Of a stretch of DNA of 64,000 bases, positions 44,902 through 54,636 are shown piece by piece. A program made the position numbers and the translations under genes. Source of the stretch: an uncultured Bacteroidales bacterium (GTDB lineage Bacteria > Bacteroidota > Bacteroidia > Bacteroidales > Bacteroidaceae); the NCBI GenBank assembly GCA_902799355.1, contig CADCAG010000003.1:38838-102837 (forward strand). The letters are read 5' to 3'. The notes beneath the pieces were generated by a model. It worked only from the letters and a program-made list of their open reading frames with translations, ran no database searches and was not told the DNA's origin. Position 1 is the stretch's first letter. Each line of letters opens with the position of its first letter.

Positions 44902-47900
44902 ATGAGTAAAAAGTTTACTTCTTTTTTGGTATTAGCTGCAGCGTTGCTGCTGACTGTACCTACTCATGCACAGATTCTTAAGAAGGCCGCTAAGCAGCAG
45001 GTTACTACGCTGAAGGCTGGCCCTCTGAAGGTCAATGATGTGCAAAAGGTCAAGGCTGCCAAGGCTAAGGCTAACGACAAGACTGTTGGTTTTGCCTTTA
45101 CTGGTGCTATGCTTCAGAAAGTTGCTGAGGCAACTCTTTTGAAAGATGCTGTTAACAAAATCGAAGAGGATAAAGTCTCTTTCGAAAAGTTGATGGCTGA
45201 GAACATGGCAGGCGCACACAAGGTGGCCAATTCTTTCTTGGGTGGTACTCCCCGTCCTGTAGTATTCAACTCACCTGTCGCAAGTAATTCTCGCCGCGCA
45301 GAGACTATTGATGAGCATGGTATTATCACTGCTCCTGCAGAAGGTGAGGTAAAGCTCTATACAAGAGCAGGTGCTGCCTATTATTACAGCGGAGGCTGGG
45401 GTGTAACGACTCAGTCTGGTCATGCTACACTGATTGAGTGTGAGGATGGTACAGTATACTTCAAAGACCCGATTTCTCGTCTGTCAAACGAGACCTATAT
45501 TAAGGGCACAAAGAGTGGAAATACCATCACATTCCCTGCTGGTCAGCCAATTATCTATGTTTCTGACTATACTGCTACAATTGATGTAAAATGGGGTTCT
45601 TATGTTAGTGGAACAGGTTTTACAGCAAGTGCTGAGCAGCCTGACATTGTTTTCACTATTGATGGAAATACGCTTACTCTGGAAGGAACCAGCTCAACAA
45701 ATTATGTTGTAATAGGTGGCTTCTGGAGTGATGATAATACTATGCAATCTGGTGATTCAGAGACTGTTCTGACTCTTGATACTGAATATACTCCTGCATC
45801 TACCGATCCTATCGTTGCTCCTGAAGGTTTGGTAACTGAAACATGGAACACGGATATTGATGGTGTCGTTTCAACTGCTACCATTGGTTTCGATAATAAC
45901 GATGTATATGTCAAGGGCTTGTTTACCGCATTCCCTGATGCTTGGATTAAGGGTACTATTGATGGTACAACCGTAACGTTCTCTAAGCTCCAGTACGTTG
46001 GTGCTTATCAGGGTAGTGTTAGTATCTGGGCTACTGGCGTTGATGAAGATAGCAAACTGGCTGATTTCGTCATGACTTATGACGCAGTTGCAAAGGTGCT
46101 GACAGGTTCTAATCTCCTTCTGAATGCTGCTGATGATAAGATTTATTATCTGTCATGGTTTGAGAATGTTACCATTCAGGAGGCCGCATTTACTGAGCCT
46201 GAGGCTACTACTGGCGATCCTGTTGACGCTGTGCCTTACAGCAACGCACTGAGTACTGCTGTTGAGTTCGCAGACTTTGGCGTTATCGACAGCAACAAGG
46301 ATGGTAAGACATGGGGTTTCAGCGCAGATTATGGTACATGCTATAGCTATAGTAGTGCAAATGCTGCTGATGACTGGTTGATTTCTCCTGCTATTAAGCT
46401 GGAGGCTGGCAAGAAATATCACTTTGCTATTGATGCCAAAGCTGCAGGTGCAAGCTTCCCAGAGAAGTTTGAGGTACTGCTGGGTACTGAGGCTAAGGCT
46501 TCTGCCTTCACTCAGGGCGTTCTTCCTGAAGTAACAGTTTCTTCAACTGAATTTGCTACCTATGAAAACGAAGAATTCTCAGTTGCAGAGACTGGCTATT
46601 ACCACTTTGGCATTCACGCTACCAGTGATGCTGACCAGTTCAGACTGACAGTAGCCAACTTCCTCGTAGAGGCTGGTGCTGAGGCTACTGCTCCTGCTGC
46701 TGTTACTGACTTTGCTGTTGCTCAGACTCCTGACAAGCTCGAGGCTGTTGTTTCATTCAAGGCTCCTGCCAAGACTGTTGGTGGTGACGACCTGACCGAT
46801 CTTACCAAGATTGAAGTTCTGCGTGATGGTAAGGTTATCAAGAGCTTAGGTGGCGCAGAGCCTATCAGTTGGGATGCTTCTGCTCAGGGCTATGAGAATG
46901 CTCAGAATGTTGCTGCTATTGACTTCGGTGGTGGCTTTACTGCAACCCTTGATGGTGGTGGTAACAGCAATACTCCAAAGTATTACACTTCTGGTACTGC
47001 TCTCCGCATGTACGGCAACAATACGATGACTATCACTGGTTCTGGTATCAAGAAGATTGTGATCACGATGACTGGTAATGCTGACCAGACATGCTTGGAA
47101 GCTGAGGGCTTTACAGTGGAGAATAAGGTTGGTACATGGACAGGTAATGCTAATGAAGTAGTATTCACCGTTACTTCTGGTAAGCAGGCTCGTATTCAGA
47201 AGATTGAGATTGAAGGCGCTGCTGCTGGTCTGACTCCTGGCGCTGAGTACACCTACGTTGACGATGCTGAGGACCTGACTGTTGGTACCCATGTATATCA
47301 GGTTATTCCTTACAACGCTTCTGGCGCTGGTGTGAAGAGTGAAGAAAAGAGCATCTTCCTGTCTGTTTCTTTTGAAGTTCCTCAAACATTCGATTTCACT
47401 CAGAATCTGCTGGATCTGTTCGGCGTTATTGATAACAATGGCGACGGCAAGACTTGGTCTTGGAGTGAGTCAAATGGTGCTTACTATGGCTATAGCTCTT
47501 CTAATGCCGCTGATGATTATCTGATTACATTGCCATTCAAACTGAAGGCTGGTAAGAAGTATAATGTGATTGTTACTGCCCGTAACTCAGGCTACGATGA
47601 GAAGTTTGAGGTGCTGGCTGGTAAGGAAGCTACAGTAGCAGGTCTGACAGAGACTGTTATTGCTGAAACTACTATTTCTGCTGATGACGAAGCTACTAAC
47701 AGTACATGGGCTGAATATGAGGGTACATTCGCACCCGCTGAGGATGGTTCATATAATTTCGCTATCCACGCAACCTCTGATGCAGACATGTTCAACCTCT
47801 GCGTAAAGACTCTGGTTGTTGAGCTGGCTCCTGAGGAGACTGCTCCTGCTGCTGTCGCAGACCTTGCTGTTGCTGCTGGTGCTGAGGGCGCTCTGGAGGC

Positions 47901-50313
47901 TAACCTCGCATTCACCGCTCCTGCAAAGGCTATCAACGGTGAGGCTTTGACTGCTAATGTCGACGTGAAGATTTATCGCGATGGCGAGGTGATCAACACA
48001 CTGACTGGCGTTGCTCCTGGTGCAGCTACAACTTGGAAGGATACCAACGTTGAGAATGGCAAGATCTATACTTACTATGTAGTTGCTGCTAACGAGTCTG
48101 GCGACGGTCTGAAATCTGAGAAGGTTTCTGCATTCGTTGGTATTGACGAGGTCGCTGATGTAGCAAACATCCAGGTAACTGGTACAACTGCCAATACCAT
48201 CAGCATGTCTTGGGATGCCGTTGCTGGTAAGAATGGTGGCTATGTCAATCTGGCAGCTGTGAAGTATGCTGTAGTAAGCATGCACGTTGAGACTGTTTGG
48301 TTCTGGTCAGTACTTGTTGTTGACGAAGTCCTCGCCACCGTTACAGGTCAGACCTCTGCTACATTCGACTATCCATGTGATGAGGGTGAGCAGGATTATA
48401 AGTACTTCGGTGTTGTAGCTCTCAATGAAGGCGATGCTGAGCCTGCTGTAGATGATGAGTATGAAGGTGGTTACACATGGGCTCTGTTAGGTACTCCTTA
48501 CCAGTTGCCGTTCGCAGAGAGCTTCACTGGTGGTAATCTCGCTTATGGTACATGGGCTGTAGAGGGTTGCGAATATACTTACGGTTTCTTCGTCGGTTTA
48601 TCTTCTGATGACGACTGCGCACTTGGTATTACCACTGTTGACGAGGCTGGTCTGGTTCGCTTGGAGTCTGGTCGTGTAAACATCAAGGGCGTTGCTAACC
48701 CAACTCTGTTGTTCGATGCTCTGGGTATGGGTGCTACCAATGCTAAGGTATTCGCAAGCAAGGATGGTGGTGACTGGGAGGTAATTGCTACTGTTCCCGT
48801 TACTGAGGACTACTCAACAGTAAAGGTTTCTCTGGCCAATATCAATGCTGAGCGCTTCGTTCGCTTCGCTATCGGTTTCGACGTTACTAATCCTTCTGTT
48901 GCTACAGGTTATGATGACAATGGTAATGTTGTCTTAGACTACGGTGACCTGCTGCTGATTGACAATATCAAGATTGTTGACCTGTATCAGTACAATCTCG
49001 TAGCTGACATCAAGGCTCCGAAGTCTGTCGTAGCAGGTAAGAGCGCTAAGGTTCTTGCTACTGTAACAAATGCTGGTGAGAATGCTGCTAAGGACTACAC
49101 CGTAACCATTAAGGCTGGTGATAAGGTTCTGACAACTATTGTTGCAGATGAAACTCTGGAGCCATTCGCTTCTGATGAGATTTCTGTTGACTTCGAGACC
49201 TCTATCTTCGACGAGGCTGGTGACGTAACACTGACTGTTAGTGTTGAGTATGAGAACGAGTTGCTCCCTGAGGACAATACCGCAAGTACTATCATTACTG
49301 TTCAGGAGCCTGCTGCTGTTGCTCCTACATCTCTGCTTGCTGAGGATAAGGGCAAAGCTGGCGTAGACCTCACTTGGACTGTTAGTGAAGGTGGTGTTGC
49401 TGAGGTTACTGAGAGCTTCGACGACGAATCAGTATTCGAGCCATTCGGCTTGGGCGACATCACTGCAGATGAGCACTCTGGTGCATTTGGTGATTGGACT
49501 TTGTATGATGGAAATGGTATTTCTACATACGGATTCAATGGTACTGACTTCCCGAACGCATATCAGCCAATGGGATTCATCGTATTCAATCCTTCTCAGG
49601 TTTCTGAAGCAATGGCATCAACCTACGCTCCTCATAGCGGTGAGCAGTTCCTGATTTCATTCTGCCCTGCTGAAGAAAATAATGCTCCTGCTACAGATCA
49701 CTGGCTGATTTCTCCTGAACTGCCTGGTATTGCACAGACTGTCGGCTTCTATGCTCGTGTTATTACTGATCAGTACGGTCCTGAGACCTTCGAGGTTTGG
49801 GTTTCTTCTACTGATAACAATGTTAATAGCTTCACAAAGGTTGCTGATTACTCTACCGATGCTACTGAGTGGACTGAGTTCACTGCTGCACTGCCCGCAG
49901 GTACTAAGTTCTTCGCAATCCGTCATACTTCTACCGATGTATTCGGTCTTATGATTGACGACGTGAAGTTCAGTGCTAACACAGCTGCTACAGCTGCTTC
50001 GTTCAATATCTACTACAATGGCGAGAAGATTGCTACCGTTGAGGGTGACAAGACTACTTACACTGTAGCTAGAGAGAAGGTTGAGGTTGGTACACAGACC
50101 TTCGGTGTATCTGCTGTATATGCTAACGGCGCAGAGTCACGTGTTACTGTTGCTACGATTGAAATCGTTACTGGCATCCAGCAGATTGCTGCTGACGGTA
50201 AGGCCGTTGACGTTTACTCACTCGATGGTAAGCTGATTCGCAGTCAGGCAACAAGCCTCGACGGTCTGAAGGGCTTCTACATTGTGAACGGTAAGAAGGT
50301 CATGGTTAAGTGA
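44902..50313 (+). CDS. Giant secreted multidomain adhesin-like protein (choice-of-anchor J / Fn3)
   Basis: A 1803-residue exported protein (signal VLAAALLLTVPTHAQ). Visible parts: an N-terminal region to about 130; beta-rich repeats with WIKGTIDGTTVTF; two related cleaved-adhesin-like modules (TWGFSADYGTCYSYSS about 475 and TWSWSESNGAYYGYSS about 850) each ending in HATSDADxF; Fn3-like modules (VLRDGKVIKSL, IYRDGEVINTL); a choice-of-anchor J domain about 1510-1690 (DHWLISPELPG); and a C-terminal tail VDVYSLDGKLIRS plus GFYIVNGKKVMVK. A 120-residue module interrupts the first Fn3. Codons are strongly biased to GCT, GTT and AAG, suggesting high expression. It probably binds a host or polymer surface. 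Confidence 0.85.
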   Translation: MSKKFTSFLVLAAALLLTVPTHAQILKKAAKQQVTTLKAGPLKVNDVQKVKAAKAKANDKTVGFAFTGAMLQKVAEATLLKDAVNKIEEDKVSFEKLMAENMAGAHKVANSFLGGTPRPVVFNSPVASNSRRAETIDEHGIITAPAEGEVKLYTRAGAAYYYSGGWGVTTQSGHATLIECEDGTVYFKDPISRLSNETYIKGTKSGNTITFPAGQPIIYVSDYTATIDVKWGSYVSGTGFTASAEQPDIVFTIDGNTLTLEGTSSTNYVVIGGFWSDDNTMQSGDSETVLTLDTEYTPASTDPIVAPEGLVTETWNTDIDGVVSTATIGFDNNDVYVKGLFTAFPDAWIKGTIDGTTVTFSKLQYVGAYQGSVSIWATGVDEDSKLADFVMTYDAVAKVLTGSNLLLNAADDKIYYLSWFENVTIQEAAFTEPEATTGDPVDAVPYSNALSTAVEFADFGVIDSNKDGKTWGFSADYGTCYSYSSANAADDWLISPAIKLEAGKKYHFAIDAKAAGASFPEKFEVLLGTEAKASAFTQGVLPEVTVSSTEFATYENEEFSVAETGYYHFGIHATSDADQFRLTVANFLVEAGAEATAPAAVTDFAVAQTPDKLEAVVSFKAPAKTVGGDDLTDLTKIEVLRDGKVIKSLGGAEPISWDASAQGYENAQNVAAIDFGGGFTATLDGGGNSNTPKYYTSGTALRMYGNNTMTITGSGIKKIVITMTGNADQTCLEAEGFTVENKVGTWTGNANEVVFTVTSGKQARIQKIEIEGAAAGLTPGAEYTYVDDAEDLTVGTHVYQVIPYNASGAGVKSEEKSIFLSVSFEVPQTFDFTQNLLDLFGVIDNNGDGKTWSWSESNGAYYGYSSSNAADDYLITLPFKLKAGKKYNVIVTARNSGYDEKFEVLAGKEATVAGLTETVIAETTISADDEATNSTWAEYEGTFAPAEDGSYNFAIHATSDADMFNLCVKTLVVELAPEETAPAAVADLAVAAGAEGALEANLAFTAPAKAINGEALTANVDVKIYRDGEVINTLTGVAPGAATTWKDTNVENGKIYTYYVVAANESGDGLKSEKVSAFVGIDEVADVANIQVTGTTANTISMSWDAVAGKNGGYVNLAAVKYAVVSMHVETVWFWSVLVVDEVLATVTGQTSATFDYPCDEGEQDYKYFGVVALNEGDAEPAVDDEYEGGYTWALLGTPYQLPFAESFTGGNLAYGTWAVEGCEYTYGFFVGLSSDDDCALGITTVDEAGLVRLESGRVNIKGVANPTLLFDALGMGATNAKVFASKDGGDWEVIATVPVTEDYSTVKVSLANINAERFVRFAIGFDVTNPSVATGYDDNGNVVLDYGDLLLIDNIKIVDLYQYNLVADIKAPKSVVAGKSAKVLATVTNAGENAAKDYTVTIKAGDKVLTTIVADETLEPFASDEISVDFETSIFDEAGDVTLTVSVEYENELLPEDNTASTIITVQEPAAVAPTSLLAEDKGKAGVDLTWTVSEGGVAEVTESFDDESVFEPFGLGDITADEHSGAFGDWTLYDGNGISTYGFNGTDFPNAYQPMGFIVFNPSQVSEAMASTYAPHSGEQFLISFCPAEENNAPATDHWLISPELPGIAQTVGFYARVITDQYGPETFEVWVSSTDNNVNSFTKVADYSTDATEWTEFTAALPAGTKFFAIRHTSTDVFGLMIDDVKFSANTAATAASFNIYYNGEKIATVEGDKTTYTVAREKVEVGTQTFGVSAVYANGAESRVTVATIEIVTGIQQIAADGKAVDVYSLDGKLIRSQATSLDGLKGFYIVNGKKVMVK

Positions 50314-50315
50314 GA

Positions 50316-50343
50316 ATAAAGCAAGAGCTCGCTCTTGCTTTAT
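50316..50343 (+). terminator. Perfect 12-bp hairpin after the adhesin gene
   Basis: ATAAAGCAAGAG, loop CTCG, CTCTTGCTTTAT. The stem ends in A/T pairs but no long T run follows, so it may be a weak terminator or an RNA 3' protective hairpin. Confidence 0.55.
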
Positions 50344-50373
50344 CGAGCGGGAATGAGCTCGAGCTGAAAGCTC

Positions 50374-50389
50374 AAGGTCATGGTTAAGT
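50374..50389 (+). repeat. Duplicate of the adhesin gene's last codons
   Basis: AAGGTCATGGTTAAGT here repeats 50296-50311, the 3' end of the coding sequence, 78 bp downstream and outside the gene. Confidence 0.9.
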
Positions 50390-50413
50390 AATCTGAAACC
50401 ATATATTTAAAAG

Positions 50414-50450
50414 GAAAAGGTGCAAAAAACTTGCACCTTTTCTTTTTTTT
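50414..50450 (+). terminator. Strong terminator before the C10 peptidase gene
   Basis: GAAAAGGTGCAA, a short A-rich loop, TTGCACCTTTTC and then eight T: a clear intrinsic terminator for the adhesin transcript. Confidence 0.92.
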
Positions 50451-50460
50451 ATGCATTTTC

Positions 50461-50491
50461 TTTGCAATTTCTTACTTTTTTCTTACCTTTG
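50461..50491 (+). promoter_or_regulatory. Promoter for the C10 peptidase gene
   Basis: TTTG (50461-50464) and TACCTTTG (50484-50491), spacer 19 bp. It lies downstream of the in-frame ATG at 50451 and so decides for the start at 50520. Confidence 0.8.
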
Positions 50492-50519
50492 TATGCAATT
50501 TCAAACTAAACACACAAAA

Positions 50520-53039
50520 ATGAAAAGAAATCGTACAGTACTGCTGGGTCTTATGTTGATGGTGGCCCTGATGGTAAATGCTGCTCCTCGTACACTGGCA
50601 CAGATGAAAGAAGCTGCTGCCAAAGCAATTAATGGAGAGCGTAAAGGTAAAAAGATGGCCCCCCGTAAGGCTGCTGCTTTGAAAGTTTTGAAAGCTACTG
50701 CTGAATACCAGATTATTGGTAATGAGCAGGGTGGCTTTGCCGTAATTGCTGCCGACGATCTGGTACCAGAGGTGCTGGGTGTCTCGACATCAAAGTATTC
50801 TGAGGGACAAAACGAGAACTTCAAGTGGTGGTTGGAAGCTGTTCAGGGTGCCGTACAGTATGCTGTACAGAATGGTGTCAAGATGAATACAACCAAGCCT
50901 GACCCCTCCAAATATCCTACACAGGTTGGTCCGTTGGTGACCACATTTTGGGACCAGGGTGAACCCTACAACCGTCTGTTGCCCACCTCTATCTATGGTG
51001 GTGGACGCTGTGTGACAGGTTGTGTAGCCACTGCGATGGCCCAGGTGCTGAACTACCATCAGGTACCCGTCTGTGGTATCGGTTCGCGTACCATCTACTA
51101 TCCGCAGGGAAACTATACAGGAACACCTGTTACTGCTGACTTCGGAGAGCATGTCTACGATTGGGCTAATATGCTGGATGATTACAGCACTGGTAACTAC
51201 AATGAGGACCAGGCAATGGCCGTGGCTATATTGATGCGTGACTGTGGTGTCGCTGCTGATATGGAGTATGGTGGATCGAACAGTACGGAGAATGGCTCTG
51301 GTGCCTATTCTACGGAAGCTGCTGCTGGTCTGCGTACCTATTTCGGCATTGCTGATGCAGAGTGCCTGGAGCGCGATAACTATGGTGAAGCTGAGTGGAT
51401 GGATATCGTCTATCGTACACTGAGCGAGGAAGGTCCTTGCTACTATGGTGGTGGTAGCTATAGCAGTGGTGGCCACGCTTTTGTGCTTCATGGATACAAT
51501 GCTGAAGGTAAGGTGTATGTCAACTGGGGCTGGTCTGGCGACGATGACGGCTATTACGATATCGCTCTGCTGAATCCTGGTTGGTACACATTCAATATGT
51601 GGCAGGATATGATTATTGGCATCAAGAGCGCTCCACGCGACCTCACTGAGGAAAGCGTTGAACTTGCTGAGGCTGGCACGCTGAACACGGTATTGGACGA
51701 TGAGAAGATTGGTACCGTTGGTACACTGAAGATTACTGGTAATCTCAACTCTACCGACCTGCGTCAGATTCGTCGCTTGGGCGGTATTGATGAGAATGGC
51801 GCGAAGACTGGTGGCTACCTGCAGGTGCTTGACCTCTCTGAGGCTCGCATTGTCAGTGGTGGCGAACCTTATCTGATTGAGAATGGCAAGCAGATGACAA
51901 CAGCTGACGACGTATTGCCCTCTAAGGCTTTCTTTGGCCTGAAGTATCTGCAGAAGCTGGTTCTTCCTGCTGGCTTGAAGACATGGGGCGAGGGCGCTAT
52001 CGGATACTGCCCACAGTTGCGTGAACTGGAGATTGGTACACCCGCTGAGGATGCTGACTTTGTCATTGACGACGAGATAGTATGGAACCCTGAAAAGACA
52101 GAGGTGATTGCCGTACTGCCTACTAAGGGCGGCGAGCTGAGTATCCCCAAGGGTACTGAGGCTCTGCGTAACTGCGCAATGGCTGGCTGTGGCCGTCTGT
52201 CGAAGGTGGTGCTGCCTGCCAGCTTGAAAACGATTGGTCGCGAGGCTATGCGCAACTGTACTGGATTGCAGGAGATCCGTGTCGTTGCCAAGACGGCTCC
52301 CGAGTTGGCTGGTGCAGACGTCTTTGCTGGTCTGCCCATCTATACTTGTAAACTGTATGTTCCTGCTGGTACCAAGACCCAGTATGCTCAGAAGGCACAG
52401 TGGAAAGAGTTTAAGGGTTCTGACTATGACAACATCGTTGAATATGGTTCCAGCGTCAAGGTGCGTAACACCATCCGTAAGTATGGTGAGGAGAATCCCA
52501 AGTTCGTCTATTCAGTATCTGGTGACCCCATTACTGGTGAGCCTGTCCTAAGCTGTGAGGCTACAAAGACATCTCCTGCAGGTAAGTATCCTGTTACTAT
52601 AAGCATAGGTACCATTACTGGTGAGAATGTTGACCTGTTCGATGGCTATCTGATTGTACAGAAGGTGGACGCTACTGCTACTGTAGAGAATGCCACTCGT
52701 GAGGCTGGACAACCTAACCCAGAGTTTGCACTGGTATTCGACGGACTGGTAAACGATGATACTGTACCCGTATGGTTGGAAGAGCCAGTCTTCACCTGTG
52801 AGGCTGACGAAAATTCTCCTGAGGGTGAGTATCCTATCACTGTTACCGCTACAGCTGAGAGCTATAAGCTGACTTTCGTGGCTGGTGTATTGACAGTCAC
52901 TGAGTCAACCACAGGCATTGCTGAGGTAAGAAGTCAGAAGGAAGAAGTCAATGGTACATACTTCAATATTGCTGGTCAGCGTGTCGTACAGCCCAGCAAG
53001 GGCCTGTATATCCAGAAAGGTAAGAAGTTCGTGAAGTAA
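50520..53039 (+). CDS. C10 (streptopain-like) cysteine peptidase with LRR and MBG-type domains
   Basis: An 839-residue secreted peptidase. It has a signal peptide (LMLMVALMVNAA), a propeptide (residues about 22-130; GGFAVIAADDLVPEVLGVS), and a catalytic domain with Cys168 in GGRCVTGCVATAMAQ and His319 in SSGGHAFVLHGYN, followed by VNWGWSG. LRR-like repeats (YLQKLVLPAGLKTWGEGAIG, GCGRLSKVVLPASLKTIG) occupy about 480-600, then two MBG-type beta modules (IRKYGEENPKFVYSVSG and TREAGQPNPEFALVFDG), and the secretion tail GQRVVQPSKGLYIQKG. The ATG at 50451 is upstream of the promoter and rejected. A short 7-bp repeat precedes the tail. Confidence 0.93.
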   Translation: MKRNRTVLLGLMLMVALMVNAAPRTLAQMKEAAAKAINGERKGKKMAPRKAAALKVLKATAEYQIIGNEQGGFAVIAADDLVPEVLGVSTSKYSEGQNENFKWWLEAVQGAVQYAVQNGVKMNTTKPDPSKYPTQVGPLVTTFWDQGEPYNRLLPTSIYGGGRCVTGCVATAMAQVLNYHQVPVCGIGSRTIYYPQGNYTGTPVTADFGEHVYDWANMLDDYSTGNYNEDQAMAVAILMRDCGVAADMEYGGSNSTENGSGAYSTEAAAGLRTYFGIADAECLERDNYGEAEWMDIVYRTLSEEGPCYYGGGSYSSGGHAFVLHGYNAEGKVYVNWGWSGDDDGYYDIALLNPGWYTFNMWQDMIIGIKSAPRDLTEESVELAEAGTLNTVLDDEKIGTVGTLKITGNLNSTDLRQIRRLGGIDENGAKTGGYLQVLDLSEARIVSGGEPYLIENGKQMTTADDVLPSKAFFGLKYLQKLVLPAGLKTWGEGAIGYCPQLRELEIGTPAEDADFVIDDEIVWNPEKTEVIAVLPTKGGELSIPKGTEALRNCAMAGCGRLSKVVLPASLKTIGREAMRNCTGLQEIRVVAKTAPELAGADVFAGLPIYTCKLYVPAGTKTQYAQKAQWKEFKGSDYDNIVEYGSSVKVRNTIRKYGEENPKFVYSVSGDPITGEPVLSCEATKTSPAGKYPVTISIGTITGENVDLFDGYLIVQKVDATATVENATREAGQPNPEFALVFDGLVNDDTVPVWLEEPVFTCEADENSPEGEYPITVTATAESYKLTFVAGVLTVTESTTGIAEVRSQKEEVNGTYFNIAGQRVVQPSKGLYIQKGKKFVK
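52929..52949 (+). repeat. Heptad repeat before the C10 peptidase tail
   Basis: AGAAGTC, AGAAGGA, AGAAGTC in direct succession encode the polar linker VRSQKEEV just before the C-terminal tail. Confidence 0.65.
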
Positions 53040-53060
53040 CTTCTTCATCATAGTATATTA

Positions 53061-53091
53061 AAAATGGGCGGTCTGTTGGACTGCCCATTTT
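53061..53091. terminator. Bidirectional terminator between C10 peptidase and symporter genes
   Basis: AAAATGGGCGGTC and GACTGCCCATTTT arms with a short loop form a symmetrical stem flanked by A and T runs, serving the two convergent genes. Confidence 0.88.
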
Positions 53092-53112
53092 CTATGTTGC
53101 TATTGTTGGTGC

Positions 53113-54633
53113 TTATTTGTAGCACTCGAAAATCTTGTTGACAATGCTGTGGTCCATCTTCTTTGTCAGCAGGCTGACCAGCCATACAACAGGGAAGCCG
53201 CCTAACATGGCGATGGCACCGCAGTTGATGGGGTTGATAGGATTACCTGCCAGCATATTTACAACTGTCAGACCAACGCCCCAGAAGAAGCAAGCCCATA
53301 CGCTGCTGGTGGTGACGCCACGCCAGTAGAGGCCGAGCATGAAGGGAGCGAGGAAGGCACCAGCCAGTGCGCCCCACGAGATACCCATCAGCTGGGCGAT
53401 GAACGTTGGGGGATTGAGGGCGATGAGCAGGGAGATGGCGATGAAGAACATGATGAGTACACGCATCACCACCACTTTGCGGCGCTCCACCTTCTCAGCT
53501 ACCACGTCGTCGATGGTTCCTTCCTCCACCTCGCCAGGCAGCGCCTTCTTGTCGCGATAGATGAGGTCGAGGGTCATCGTCGAACTGCTGGTGAGTACCA
53601 GTGAGGCCAGTGTCGACATAGAGGCAGAGAGTACGAGCAGTACCACCAAGGCGATGAGTACGTCGGGCAGTGTAACCAACATGGCGGGCACGATGCTGTC
53701 GTAGGCAATCTTACCGTTGGCTGCGATGACGGGGTCGTAGAGACGTCCGAAGCCACCGAGGAAGTAGCAGCCACCAGCCACGATGAAGGCAAAGATGGTG
53801 GAGATGACAGTGCCACGCTTGATGGCACTCTCGTCAGTGATGCTATAGAACTTGCCCACCATCTGGGGAAGTCCCATAGTGCCCAGCGATGTCAGGATGA
53901 TAACGCCCAACAGTCCCCACGGATCAGGACCAAACCACGAGGCAAAGCCACCATTCACAGTAGGATCTACGTCGGAGGGCAACTCTGCCAGCTTCTCTAC
54001 AGCTGCCGTAAGACCACCCTGTGCGTTGAGCACAGCAAGGATGACGGCTACAATGCCAAAGAGCATGATGATACCCTGGATGAAGTCGTTCATGGCCGTT
54101 GCCTTATAGCCACCAAGGATGACATAGACAGCGGTGAGGACAGACATGATGACCACGCAGTATTCGTAGGGGATGTTGAAGCCCATCTCAAAGAGTCTGG
54201 AGATGCCGCTATAGACACCAGCGGTATAGGGAATCAGGAACACGAAGGCGATGATACTTGCAGCAACGCGCAGACCCTGATCCTGAAAGCGGGTGCCGAA
54301 GAAGTCGGGCATGGTGCGACTCTCAATATGCTGGGTCATCAGCTTGGTGCGCTTGCCGAGGATAATCCAAGCCAGCAAGGAGCCAATGATAGCATTGCCA
54401 ATGCCAATCCATGCGCTGGAGAGGCCGTATTTCCAACCGAACTGTCCGGCATAGCCCACAAAGACTACTGCCGAGAAATAACTGGTACCAAAGGCAAAGG
54501 CGGTGAGCCACGGACCTACGGCACGTCCGCCCAGGACGAAGCCGTCAACACTGCTGGCCTGCTTGCGGGTATAGAGACCCACACCAATCATTACGGCCAG
54601 GAAAATAATGGTTAAAAGAACTTTAATGAACAT
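53113..54633 (-). CDS. Sodium:solute symporter family (SSF) transporter
   Basis: A 506-residue protein with about 13 hydrophobic segments and the SSF pattern: GFVLGGRAVGPWLTAFAFGTSYFSAVVFVGYAG near the N terminus, GYKATAMNDFIQGIIM, GTMGLPQMVGKFYSI, and SASMSTLASLVLTSSSTM (sodium-site Ser/Thr). It should couple sodium entry to uptake of a small solute such as proline, pantothenate or a sugar; the substrate cannot be told from sequence. It follows the porin gene on the same strand, 48 nt away, so the porin may pass the same solute across the outer membrane. Confidence 0.92.
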   Translation of the reverse strand: MFIKVLLTIIFLAVMIGVGLYTRKQASSVDGFVLGGRAVGPWLTAFAFGTSYFSAVVFVGYAGQFGWKYGLSSAWIGIGNAIIGSLLAWIILGKRTKLMTQHIESRTMPDFFGTRFQDQGLRVAASIIAFVFLIPYTAGVYSGISRLFEMGFNIPYEYCVVIMSVLTAVYVILGGYKATAMNDFIQGIIMLFGIVAVILAVLNAQGGLTAAVEKLAELPSDVDPTVNGGFASWFGPDPWGLLGVIILTSLGTMGLPQMVGKFYSITDESAIKRGTVISTIFAFIVAGGCYFLGGFGRLYDPVIAANGKIAYDSIVPAMLVTLPDVLIALVVLLVLSASMSTLASLVLTSSSTMTLDLIYRDKKALPGEVEEGTIDDVVAEKVERRKVVVMRVLIMFFIAISLLIALNPPTFIAQLMGISWGALAGAFLAPFMLGLYWRGVTTSSVWACFFWGVGLTVVNMLAGNPINPINCGAIAMLGGFPVVWLVSLLTKKMDHSIVNKIFECYK

Positions 54634-54636
54634 TTT

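Noticed and set aside
50451-50519. Longer N terminus for the C10 peptidase
   Set aside because: The promoter (50461-50491) lies within it, and the signal peptide starts at 50520.
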